Part shown: positions 32,845 through 41,204 of the stretch, one piece after another
Position numbering within the stretch: position 1 is the first letter of the stretch
Layout of the letters: the number at the start of each line of letters is the position of its first letter
From: Desulfobacteraceae bacterium UBA2174
Lineage (GTDB): Bacteria; Desulfobacterota; Desulfobacteria; Desulfobacterales; UBA2174
NCBI GenBank assembly: GCA_002327445.1
Contig: DCWA01000034.1
Span: 101,483 to 165,482, forward strand
DNA length: 64,000 bases
Direction: 5' to 3'
Position numbers and translations under genes: made by a program
Notes under the pieces: generated by a model
Seen by the model: only the letters and a program-made list of their open reading frames with translations
The model's database searches: none
What the model was told of the DNA's origin: nothing

Positions 32845-34266
32845 ATGAAGGCGCTCAAATCGCTGCTCGATCGCATCGCCCAACGGGTCAATATCAATTT
32901 GCGCGAACTGGAGTTCGATGTGACGCCCATCGCGCGCCATCTGGTGCCGCTGCCGCAGATGACCAAGTTCTACGCCTTTTACGGCATTACGCCCAACCAT
33001 CCCCTGAGTCTGGAGTTCCGCCACTCCAGCCTGGCGGGCAGCTACTTTCTGGGAAAGTGCCGCGCCAGCAACTCCATCCTCTACAAGAGCGACGTGCGGG
33101 GCGACGAGTTGCAGAAAAAGGGGGCCAAGTTCACCTTCGGCGAACACGTCATCACCCTCGCCGACGACGAAATCATCGATATTCAGGACAGCTTTCTCGT
33201 CAAAACCCTCGTTCACAGCTACTCCCATGACCCGGAAAGCCGGGAACGCTTCTTCATCACCAACACCATCGCCTGCCATTACGCCAACATCCACGGTTCG
33301 CCCACCGACGGCAGTTTTCTAGGGCCGTTCGCCACCGTCGATCTCACCACGATGTACGACTGCGCCATCGGGGCCTACTGTTACATCCAGGCCGGAGAGA
33401 TCGGGCATTTCCACGCCGACCCCGGCACCGTCTGGGCGCGCAGCCGCGGCGATTTCAACTTCGTTTACAGGCATTCCCCCGAGCGGCTGAAACCGTACAT
33501 CGGCTTCGTTCCGGGGAAGCCGCCCCGCGGCATCTTCATGGATTTTCTCGAAGCGCGCAAAAAGGACTTCGAGCGGGTTTTCGAAGTCGTCAATCTTCAG
33601 CGGCCCAAGGGGATTCCGACCAATGCCTCCCTGGACCGCTACGCGGTGATCAAACCCAAAATGCACATCGCCGAAAACGTCCTGGTGGCTCAGCGGGCAT
33701 TCCTGGAAAACTCGTGGCTGGGCAAGGGGGCCAACGCCCAGGAGAACTGTTACATCCTCAACTCGCGGCTGGAGGGCGACAACGTCACGGCCCACGGGGC
33801 AAAGATCATCGACGCCGACCTGGGCCCGCGCGTCTTTGTCGGCTTCAACAGCTTCCTGAAGGGGTGTCCCCGGTGCCGGCTCACCATCGGCGGGGGCACC
33901 ATCGTCATGCCTCACACGATCATCGATATCGAACGATCCCTCACCATTCCGGAAAATCATCTCGTCTGGGGGATGATCGCCAACGAGGCCGACCTGGCGG
34001 AACACAGCATGCCGCTGGCGGAATTTTCCCGTATCGATGGCCGGTTCTACCGGGGCAACCTTCTTTTCGAGGGCAGCGGCGCCGCCTTCGTCTCCGCCTT
34101 TCAAAAACGCATCGAACACATTCTGCTCGACAACGGCGCCCTCTTCGACGGCAAGCGATTCAAGGGCCACGCCCAGCGGAACCAGAACATCTCCGTCAAC
34201 ACCATTCAACCCTACCCCGAAGGCAGGCTCCAAGGGCTCTACCCGACCATTCTCATCCGGCCATGA
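32845..34266 (+). CDS. Left-handed beta-helix (hexapeptide-repeat-like) protein
   Basis: 473 aa, soluble, with no signal peptide. The middle and C-terminal parts show irregular hexapeptide-like runs (AHGAKIIDADLGPRVFVGFN, LTIGGGTIVMPHTIIDIE), as in acyl- or nucleotidyl-transferase-type beta helices. Conserved-looking His/Tyr-rich segments lie upstream (HVLITLADDE-like region, HYANIHGSPTDGSFLG). I do not recognise a specific enzyme. It lies 14 nt after the CBS gene (likely one operon) and 305 nt before sat. Confidence 0.7.
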   Translation: MKALKSLLDRIAQRVNINLRELEFDVTPIARHLVPLPQMTKFYAFYGITPNHPLSLEFRHSSLAGSYFLGKCRASNSILYKSDVRGDELQKKGAKFTFGEHVITLADDEIIDIQDSFLVKTLVHSYSHDPESRERFFITNTIACHYANIHGSPTDGSFLGPFATVDLTTMYDCAIGAYCYIQAGEIGHFHADPGTVWARSRGDFNFVYRHSPERLKPYIGFVPGKPPRGIFMDFLEARKKDFERVFEVVNLQRPKGIPTNASLDRYAVIKPKMHIAENVLVAQRAFLENSWLGKGANAQENCYILNSRLEGDNVTAHGAKIIDADLGPRVFVGFNSFLKGCPRCRLTIGGGTIVMPHTIIDIERSLTIPENHLVWGMIANEADLAEHSMPLAEFSRIDGRFYRGNLLFEGSGAAFVSAFQKRIEHILLDNGALFDGKRFKGHAQRNQNISVNTIQPYPEGRLQGLYPTILIRP

Positions 34267-34452
34267 CAAGGCGGAAAAGCAGCGACCCGGCGCTGATGGA
34301 ACGTTTTACAGGGGGGAAAGAATTCCGACAGGGAAACCGGGACGCTTCCGTTGCAATGGCGTAAAAAACGTTCGCGGCAACTGGCATTCAAATTGCTTTG
34401 TCCAGGGTGGCGTGGAAAGGGTGGCGCGGGGATCGGAAAGGCGCCATTTTCC

Positions 34453-34479
34453 TTGACAAACGACCATTATCCGAATAAT
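34453..34479 (+). promoter_or_regulatory. Promoter and AT-rich dyad upstream of sat
   Basis: TTGACA at 34453-34458 and AATAAT at 34474-34479 (15-nt spacer, shorter than ideal). The inverted repeat ATTAT-CCGA-ATAAT (34466-34479) overlaps the -10 and could be an operator. It gives a leader of about 85 nt before sat. The remainder of the 34267-34571 gap shows no gene. Confidence 0.5.
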
Positions 34480-34571
34480 TAGCCTACTTTGGAAATATCG
34501 ACGGAAAGGTACCCCGACCCCTTCGCAATAAACCCGGCAACATTCAATTCACAACCCTGAAAGGAGAGGAC

Positions 34572-35855
34572 ATGTCACAGCTAATTCCCCCCCATGGCGG
34601 CAAAGGTCTCACGATGTGCCTGTTGGAAGGTACAGCACGCGAAGACGAGTTCAAGAGAGCCCAGGGCATGAAGAAGATCGAGATTTCAAGCCGCGAGGAA
34701 GGCGACTTGATCATGATGGGCATCGGCGGCTTCAGCCCGTTGACCGGTTTCATGACCAAGGCCGACTGGAAGGGCGTATGCGAAAAATTCCTGCTGTCCG
34801 ACGGCACCTTCTGGCCGGTGCCGGTGACGTTGTCCGCCACTTGGGAAGACGCCAAAGAAATCGTCGAGGGCCAGGAGATCGCCCTGGTTTCCAAGGACGG
34901 CGGCAAGATCATGGCCACCATGAAGGTCACCGAGAAGTACGAGATGACCGAAGCCAACAAGGCATGGGAATGCGAGAAGATCTTCAAAGGCGAGGGAACC
35001 AAGACCGCCGAGGAGTTCTGGAAGATCGCCAAGGAAGATCACCCGGGCGTCAAGATGGTCATGGCCCAGAAGGCCGTCAACCTCGCCGGCCCCGTCAAGG
35101 TTCTGAGTGAGGGTGGCTATCCCACCAAGTATCCTGGCATTTACCAGCGCCCGTCCCTGTCGCGCAAGATCTTCGAAGAGCGCGGCTGGAAGGAAGTGGC
35201 GGCTCTGCAGCTCAGAAACCCGATGCACCGCAGCCATGAATACCTCTGCAAGATCGCCGTGGAAGTCTGCGACGGCGTCTACATCCATTCGCTGGTGGGC
35301 AACCTGAAGCCGGGAGACATTCCCGCCGAAGTGCGCGTCAAGTGTATCCAGGCCCTGGTGGACAACTACTTCGTTCCCGCCAACGTGGTCCAGGGCGGCT
35401 ACCCGCTGGACATGCGCTACGCGGGTCCCCGCGAAGCCCTGCTGCACGCCACCTTCCGCCAGAACTACGGCTGCTCGCGCATGATCATCGGCCGCGACCA
35501 CGCCGGCGTCGGCGATTTCTACGGCATGTTCGAAGCCCAGACCATCTTCGACAAGATCCCCAAGCCCGAAGACCCGGGCAAGCGTCTGCTCTGCACGCCG
35601 CTGAAGATCGACTGGACCTTCTACTGCAACAAGTGCGACGGCATGGCTTCCCTGCGCACCTGCCCGCACGATAAGAAGGACCGCGTCCTGCTCTCCGGGA
35701 CCATGCTGCGCAAGATGCTCTCCGAGGGGCTGCAGGTGCCGGATCATTTCGGCCGTGACGAAGTCCTCGTCATCCTGCGCGAATACTACGCCGGGCTGAC
35801 CGAGAAGGTGGAGATCAAGACCCACGCCGCCGCCACCGGCGATGTCAAGAAGTAG
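34572..35855 (+). CDS. sat: Sulfate adenylyltransferase (ATP sulfurylase), dissimilatory
   Basis: Activates sulfate with ATP to APS and pyrophosphate, the first cytoplasmic step of sulfate respiration (427 aa). QLRN (213-216) with HRSH (219-222) and GRDH (307-310) are the nucleotide-binding motifs. Cys352, Cys355 and Cys364 (CNKCDG, RTCPH) form the zinc-site pattern of this type. RBS AAGGAGAGG. Monocistronic, with its own promoter and terminator, and convergent to qmoABC. Confidence 0.97.
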   Translation: MSQLIPPHGGKGLTMCLLEGTAREDEFKRAQGMKKIEISSREEGDLIMMGIGGFSPLTGFMTKADWKGVCEKFLLSDGTFWPVPVTLSATWEDAKEIVEGQEIALVSKDGGKIMATMKVTEKYEMTEANKAWECEKIFKGEGTKTAEEFWKIAKEDHPGVKMVMAQKAVNLAGPVKVLSEGGYPTKYPGIYQRPSLSRKIFEERGWKEVAALQLRNPMHRSHEYLCKIAVEVCDGVYIHSLVGNLKPGDIPAEVRVKCIQALVDNYFVPANVVQGGYPLDMRYAGPREALLHATFRQNYGCSRMIIGRDHAGVGDFYGMFEAQTIFDKIPKPEDPGKRLLCTPLKIDWTFYCNKCDGMASLRTCPHDKKDRVLLSGTMLRKMLSEGLQVPDHFGRDEVLVILREYYAGLTEKVEIKTHAAATGDVKK

Positions 35856-35886
35856 GATCCGTTCCGTTTCGAACCGCCCATCGGCA

Positions 35887-35927
35887 AAAAAGCAAACGCC
35901 GTCTCCGTGGAGACGGCGTTTGCTTTT
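35887..35927 (+). terminator. Intrinsic terminator of sat (bidirectional)
   Basis: Near-perfect stem AGCAAACGCCGTCTCC (35891-35906) with GGAGACGGCGTTTGCT (35909-35924), with A-run before and T-run after. It can act on both strands. Confidence 0.9.
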
Positions 35928-36012
35928 GGAGAAGCTTGAAAAAACGGCCCCGCAAGGGAACCGATGGCAATCGGTCCGGCCGTGCCGGAAGAAGACATCG
36001 GGGTGAAATTGT

Positions 36013-36059
36013 AAAAAAAAAAGGAGGCGCCCCGAGTGTGCCCGGGGTGCCCCCTTTTT
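36013..36059 (-). terminator. Intrinsic terminator of qmoABC
   Basis: Minus strand: stem GGGGGCACCCCG... with CGGGGCGCCTCC (one mismatch) followed by about ten U residues (forward A-run 36013-36022). It lies 30 nt after qmoC. Confidence 0.85.
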
Positions 36060-36089
36060 GTCGATTCGTGGCCTTTGAAGAAATATCGC

Positions 36090-37223
36090 CTACTTGCGCC
36101 GGGACCACTCGGTGTAGGTCAGGGCCGCGGTGCGGTAGACCAGGTGGGCCAGCTTGGAAAAGGGCACGTAGCAGAACAGGGCCCAGACGAACATCAGGTG
36201 CACGAAGTACAGGAAATAAGAAGTGCCGGCCATGCCGCCCAGACGGGTCATCTCGGTGAGCATGCCGGTGACGCCGAGCATCAGGGCCAGGCCGATGAGA
36301 AACCAGTCCGCGTAGGTCGATACCTGGTCCTTCTTGGCGAGCCGGTTCTTGATCATCAGCGCGGACCCGATGACCAGCGACACCCCGGCGATGTTGGCGA
36401 GCCACTTGACGGGGTTGAGCTGGGAGTAGGGGCCGTGGATCTGGAACACGTACAGCACCACGAAAAAGATGCTGGTGACGATGAACAGGCCGATGAACCC
36501 GAAGAGCACCATCATGTGAGCGGTGGCCCGATCCCGGTTCTCCGTGCACTCGTTGAACTTTTCGTGCTTGAGAATCGAGATGACGACCCGGACGAAGGCC
36601 TGGGCGACATCCTTGATGTTCACGTCGGTCTTGGTGGTTCGGCCATCCGCCAGGCACTGGGCGTGCATGTCGCTGATGAATTTCTTCAGGCCCAGGGCGA
36701 ACACCCCCGCGGCGAAGAAGAAGGTGGGGATCATGATGATGTCCACCAGCCAGGAGGAGAAGAACTTGGCGTGGACGATTTCATCCCCTTCGGGGGTGAA
36801 ATCCAGCAGGCCGGTGATCAGGCCGACGACGATGAACAGCACCGCCGGAATCGCCAGCAGGATGGGGAGCTTGCTCTTGTCGTTGACCCAGTCGGCCAGG
36901 AGCTTGGGTTTGGCGTAGGCCCGGATGGCCATGATGCGCAGGGCGGCGAGCACATCGCCCGGCTTGGCCCCCCGGGGGCAGAGGGTGGAACAGTCCCCGC
37001 AGTTGTGGCACAGCCAGATGTCCCCGTCGGCCAGGAGCTTGTCCTTGAGCCCCCAGCTGGCGGCGATCATCTCCTTGCGGGGAAAGGGCCGGTTGTCCGG
37101 CGAAATGGGGCAGGCCACCGAGCAGGTGGCGCATTGAAAGCACTTTTTAAGGTCGCCCCCGCCGTAGCGGGTCACCTCTTCAATAAACTCGACATCGGGA
37201 TCGACCAGTAATCTTTCCGCCAT
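36090..37223 (-). CDS. qmoC: Quinone-interacting oxidoreductase subunit QmoC
   Basis: Membrane subunit (377 aa from ATG 37223; a GTG at 37241 lies within the ribosome-binding region). The N-terminal HdrC-like part binds two [4Fe-4S] clusters: Cys28/31/34/38 and Cys72/75/78/82. The C-terminal part (about 115-377) has about six helices resembling HdrE/NarI cytochrome b, with several histidines. It exchanges electrons with menaquinol on the way to AprBA. Third gene of qmoABC. Confidence 0.95.
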   Translation of the reverse strand: MAERLLVDPDVEFIEEVTRYGGGDLKKCFQCATCSVACPISPDNRPFPRKEMIAASWGLKDKLLADGDIWLCHNCGDCSTLCPRGAKPGDVLAALRIMAIRAYAKPKLLADWVNDKSKLPILLAIPAVLFIVVGLITGLLDFTPEGDEIVHAKFFSSWLVDIIMIPTFFFAAGVFALGLKKFISDMHAQCLADGRTTKTDVNIKDVAQAFVRVVISILKHEKFNECTENRDRATAHMMVLFGFIGLFIVTSIFFVVLYVFQIHGPYSQLNPVKWLANIAGVSLVIGSALMIKNRLAKKDQVSTYADWFLIGLALMLGVTGMLTEMTRLGGMAGTSYFLYFVHLMFVWALFCYVPFSKLAHLVYRTAALTYTEWSRRK

Positions 37224-37280
37224 TTTCCTCTTCCTCCTCACGCGGCAGTCAGTGATTGAATCGGGCCACAGGCGGTCCGG

Positions 37281-39617
37281 TTAGAAGCCCTTGAACGGGT
37301 TGGGGCCGAGTTCTTCGACGGACGCCACGAAATCGTCGATGATCCGGGGCACCTTGTCGTACTCGTCGATGGCGATTTCGAACTGCGCCACCCGCTCGGT
37401 TTCCAGGGCCAGGCTGGCCAGAGCCTCGCCGATCTTCTTCATCCGGATCGAAGCCAGCTCGCTGCCCTTGACGAAATGGCACTGATAGTCGTCCCCGTGC
37501 TTGCAGCCGAGCAGAAATACCCCGTCCATCCCCTGGGAGAGCGCGTCCTTGATCCAGATCACGTTCACCGACCCGAGGCAGCGCACCGGAATCAGGCGCA
37601 CGTCGGCGGAGAAATTCAACCCCTTGAGGCCCGCCATGTCGATGGCCGGGTAGGCGTCGTTCTCGCAGACCAGTCCCAGAATCCGGAAGGGTGGTTCGCT
37701 GTAGTCGTCCGCGCTGGGGACCTTGACCGCCTTGACCTGGGAACCGATGGAGTCGATGTTGTAGTCGGCAAACCCGATGATCCGCTCCGGGCAAGCCCCC
37801 ATGCAGGTGCCGCAGCGCCGGCAGCGGGCCGGGTTGGGCTTGGGGGTTCCCTTGGCGTCGTCGTCCAGGGCACCGAAGGGGCATTCCTGGGTGCAACGTT
37901 TGCACTGGGTGCAGCGCTGGAAAAAGAAGTCCGGGAAGGTCATGTCCCCCGAGCGCGGGTGGACCGACACGCCCCGGTTCACCGATTCGATGCACTGGAT
38001 GGCCTTCAGGGCCGCGCCGGCGGCGTCCTCGACGGATTCTTCCACCGTCATGGCACGCCGGATGGCGCCCGCCGCATAGATGCCGGTGCGCTGGGTTTCG
38101 TACGGGAAGCAGATGAAGTTGGAGTCGCAGTAGCCGTCGTAGATGTCGTTGTCCCGGAACCCCGGCCCCTGGCGATAGGCCAGGTTGACCACCGGATCGT
38201 CCACGGTCACCGGCACCATGCCGGTGGCCAGGACCACCATGTCGGCATTGACGGCGATTTTCTCGCCCAGCAGGGTGTTGTCGGCCTCCACCACCAGGCC
38301 GTTGCCGTTCTGGCGCACCTGAACGACCTCGCCCTTGGTCATGAAGATCCCCGGATCCTGCTGGAGGCTCTTGTAGAAGTACTCCATCTGGCCCGAAGTG
38401 CGCATGTGCTGGTAGAAGATGTACGCCTTGCCGTCCGTGTAGTCCTCGCGGACGTACTTGGCCTGCTTGAGGCTGACCAGGGAGGTCACGGCCCCGGTGT
38501 AGGCGAAATCGCTGTCATCCCCCTGCCCGGGGCTCTGGATGAAGACCACCCGCTTGGCCTCCTTGCCGTCCGACGGGCGTTTGATCTTGCCTTCCTTGGC
38601 GATCTTCTCGAACTGGGCGTTGGTGACCACATCGGGCAAGTCCCCGAAGCCGTAGTGGGCCAGTTGGCCCGCCTCGGGGATCCAGGGGCGCCATCCGGCG
38701 GCCAGAACCACGGCGCCGAACTTTTCGCCGTCGGGATCGAAGGTCAGAATGTCGATGCGGCCTTCGTTGTATTCCTTGTAGCGGGCCTGAAGGGTCTCGG
38801 CATCTAGCTCCTCGCCCTTTTCATTCACCCGCATTTCCGGCGGCAGGGGAAAGGGAACGTCGAATTCGATCTTTTCCCCCGGTTTTTTCAGGGTGACGGT
38901 GAAGTTGCCCGGTTCTCCGGCGATGCGGGCCACCATCGTCTCCAGCCGGACGGTGATCTTGGGTTCGGCCTGGACGGACTGGATCATCCGCTCCACCCGG
39001 GGAGGAAGCAGGTCCTCATACGGGGTCGCGGTGGGCAGCTGCTGGCGCCAGTGGTTGGCGTGGCCGCCCAGGGCGCCGGTTTTCTCGACGATGGTGACCT
39101 CGTAGCCGGCCTTGGCGGCATCCAGGGCCGCGGCCATGCCCGTCATGCCGCCGCCAAGGACCAGGATGCGCCTGGACAGGGATTCCAGAAGGTACGGTTC
39201 GGGCAGGGATACCTTCTTGACCCGCGCCATGCCCATGCGCAGATAGTCCTCGGCGAGCATCTGGACCCGGTCGAAAGCGTCGCCCGAAGCGATTTCCTCT
39301 TCGGTGAGTTTGGGGAAAACGTCCCGCGAATGCGACCAGACCACCTGTTCACGCAGGTTGGCCCGTTCCACGATGCATCCGTCGAAACGGAAGATGTCAA
39401 AGTTGACGCGACGCGAGCAGGCGCCGATCACCATGGTGTTGATTCCTTTTTCGGCGATGTCCTTTTTGATCATCGCCACACCCTCCGGGCCGCAGAGAAA
39501 GGGGTGCTGCTGGACCGGAAACCCCTCTTCACCGGCCACCGCGCAAAGGGCATCCACGTCCAGAGATGCCCCGATGCCACAGCCTGTGCAGATGTACATG
39601 CCGTATTTTTTATCCAT
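37281..39617 (-). CDS. qmoB: Quinone-interacting oxidoreductase subunit QmoB
   Basis: 778-aa cytoplasmic flavoprotein related to HdrA with an MvhD-like tail. N-terminus with Cys10/Cys13 (YICTGCGIG); FAD fold around 152-185 (ILVLGGGMTGMAAAL, GGHANHWR); ferredoxin-type clusters near 580-625 (RCTQCKRCTQECPFG and RCRRCGTCMGACP); C-terminal MvhD-like region with GCKHGDDYQC. It bridges QmoA and QmoC. RBS AGGAGGT overlaps the qmoA stop. Confidence 0.95.
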   Translation of the reverse strand: MDKKYGMYICTGCGIGASLDVDALCAVAGEEGFPVQQHPFLCGPEGVAMIKKDIAEKGINTMVIGACSRRVNFDIFRFDGCIVERANLREQVVWSHSRDVFPKLTEEEIASGDAFDRVQMLAEDYLRMGMARVKKVSLPEPYLLESLSRRILVLGGGMTGMAAALDAAKAGYEVTIVEKTGALGGHANHWRQQLPTATPYEDLLPPRVERMIQSVQAEPKITVRLETMVARIAGEPGNFTVTLKKPGEKIEFDVPFPLPPEMRVNEKGEELDAETLQARYKEYNEGRIDILTFDPDGEKFGAVVLAAGWRPWIPEAGQLAHYGFGDLPDVVTNAQFEKIAKEGKIKRPSDGKEAKRVVFIQSPGQGDDSDFAYTGAVTSLVSLKQAKYVREDYTDGKAYIFYQHMRTSGQMEYFYKSLQQDPGIFMTKGEVVQVRQNGNGLVVEADNTLLGEKIAVNADMVVLATGMVPVTVDDPVVNLAYRQGPGFRDNDIYDGYCDSNFICFPYETQRTGIYAAGAIRRAMTVEESVEDAAGAALKAIQCIESVNRGVSVHPRSGDMTFPDFFFQRCTQCKRCTQECPFGALDDDAKGTPKPNPARCRRCGTCMGACPERIIGFADYNIDSIGSQVKAVKVPSADDYSEPPFRILGLVCENDAYPAIDMAGLKGLNFSADVRLIPVRCLGSVNVIWIKDALSQGMDGVFLLGCKHGDDYQCHFVKGSELASIRMKKIGEALASLALETERVAQFEIAIDEYDKVPRIIDDFVASVEELGPNPFKGF

Positions 39618-39629
39618 GAGTCGAACCTC

Positions 39630-40904
39630 CTACCGCTTCACCAGGGTTTGAATCGCTTTGAGGGCCATGCCGGTGGAATTCTGATTGGTGCTGACGACGT
39701 CCAGGGGTTTGTTGGCGCAACCGGCCGCGAACATGCCCCCCTTGTCGAAATCGTTGATCAGAAAACCGTCGGGGCTCACCTTCAGATCGGCGGGCAGCGG
39801 GGCGTTGACCGCCGTGGGCTGCATGCCGGTGGCCAGAACGACCATGTCCACCGTCTGGTGGATCTTTTCGCCGGTCACGGCGTTTTCGGCGGTCACGGTC
39901 ACACCCTGATCCGCCGCTTCCGAGACCTCGGCCACCTTGCCCTTGATGAAGAAGATGTTCTTGTCCTCTTTGACCTTCTTGTAGAACTTCTCGTAGCGGT
40001 AGCCCGGGGTCCGCAGGTCGATGTAGAAGATGTAGATCTTGGCATCGGGGTACTGGGCGCGGATGTAGGTGGCCTGCTTGAGGGAGGCCATGCAGCAGAT
40101 GTAGCTGCAGTAGGGCAGGTGGTTCTCGTCGCGGCTGCCGGCGCACTGCACGAAGGCCACACTGGCGGGGGCCTTGTCGTCCGAGGGCCGCAAAATCTTT
40201 CCGCCGGTAGGCCCGCTGGGGGCGGCCAGCCGCTCCATCATCATGTTGGTGATGATGTTCGGATAGCGGCCGAATCCCAGGTTGTCGATCTTGGTGGCGT
40301 CGTAGGGCTCCCACCCGGTGGCCCAGACCACGGCGCCCACCTTGAGGTTCACCGTCCGGGGCTGCATGTCCAGTTCCACGGCGCCGTAAACACAGGCTTC
40401 CTGGCAACGCTGCCCGTCCTCCGTTCCCACGATCTGCGGGGAAATGACATAGCGCGCCGGGAAAGCCATGGGGTGGGGCAGATAGGCGCCCTTGGTGCGG
40501 TTCATGCCGAAGTTGAATTCGTTGACCACCTCGGTCTGGCAGGCGGCGGCGCAGGCCCCGCAACAGGTGCATTTTTCGTTCACGTAGCGCGGGTTGATAC
40601 GGATGGTGGCCTCGTAGTCACCCGCGGCCCCCTCCACCTTTTCCACTTCGGCCAATGTAAGCACCTTGATCCGAGGATTGTCCTTGATGCGCCGGAAGTT
40701 GATCTCCAGGCCGCAGGAAGGTGGGCAGAGCTTGGGAAAGTACTGGTTGAGCTGGGCCACGCGGCCGCCCAGGTAGGGTTTTTTTTCCACCAGGACCACC
40801 TCGTAGCCAACCTCGGCGGCCTCCAGCGCGGTTGTCAACCCGCTGATGCCGCCGCCGACCACCAGGATACTGCCGCTCACCGGGGCTGATTTGTCTGCTG
40901 TCAT
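39630..40904 (-). CDS. qmoA: Quinone-interacting oxidoreductase subunit QmoA
   Basis: 424-aa HdrA-like FAD protein, cytoplasmic. The frame is open to 41072, but the ATG at 40904 has GGAGGA and begins MTADKSAPVSGSILVVGGGI. FAD motif GGGISG at 17-22; Cys60 and Cys64 (LCPPSCG) as in QmoA/HdrA; CTCCGACAAAC is an iron-sulfur-like cysteine set; ATGMQPTA is a late FAD segment. First gene of the qmo operon, downstream of aprBA across its terminator. Confidence 0.95.
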   Translation of the reverse strand: MTADKSAPVSGSILVVGGGISGLTTALEAAEVGYEVVLVEKKPYLGGRVAQLNQYFPKLCPPSCGLEINFRRIKDNPRIKVLTLAEVEKVEGAAGDYEATIRINPRYVNEKCTCCGACAAACQTEVVNEFNFGMNRTKGAYLPHPMAFPARYVISPQIVGTEDGQRCQEACVYGAVELDMQPRTVNLKVGAVVWATGWEPYDATKIDNLGFGRYPNIITNMMMERLAAPSGPTGGKILRPSDDKAPASVAFVQCAGSRDENHLPYCSYICCMASLKQATYIRAQYPDAKIYIFYIDLRTPGYRYEKFYKKVKEDKNIFFIKGKVAEVSEAADQGVTVTAENAVTGEKIHQTVDMVVLATGMQPTAVNAPLPADLKVSPDGFLINDFDKGGMFAAGCANKPLDVVSTNQNSTGMALKAIQTLVKR

Positions 40905-40997
40905 GCTGTCCTCCGTGAAAAGTGATCGTTGCGTCCCGTATTTCGATTCCGATCGACGCGAATGGCGGGGCCGGCTGTCCGCGCCGCTGGTTGATCC

Positions 40998-41026
40998 CTT
41001 GTATCCGATGTATCCGTTCGCCTCAA
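40998..41026 (-). promoter_or_regulatory. Possible promoter for qmoABC
   Basis: Minus strand: TTGAGG (forward 41021-41026), 17-nt spacer, TACAAG (forward 40998-41003). The match is partial. It lies between the aprA terminator and qmoA, in a 300-nt gap without other genes. Confidence 0.35.
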
Positions 41027-41128
41027 GGGTCCCCCCCATCGGAGGCGGCGAACCGTTGAGGCAACAGGACACGGCGCCGGCGGCGATGGCGATGGCCTGC
41101 GCTGGTGTGAGAGACTTCGAAAATACAG

Positions 41129-41161
41129 AAAAACCTCCAGGTGCCTGGCGGCACCTGGAGG
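41129..41161 (-). terminator. Intrinsic terminator of aprBA
   Basis: Minus strand: a 12-bp perfect stem CCTCCAGGTGCC / GGCACCTGGAGG (41134-41145 and 41150-41161) with a 4-nt loop, followed by U5. It separates aprBA from qmoABC, so the two operons can be tuned separately. Confidence 0.9.
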
Positions 41162-41204
41162 CGGCTAGTTCAGACGACCGTGATCTTTGTCGTCATGGCC
41201 GGCA

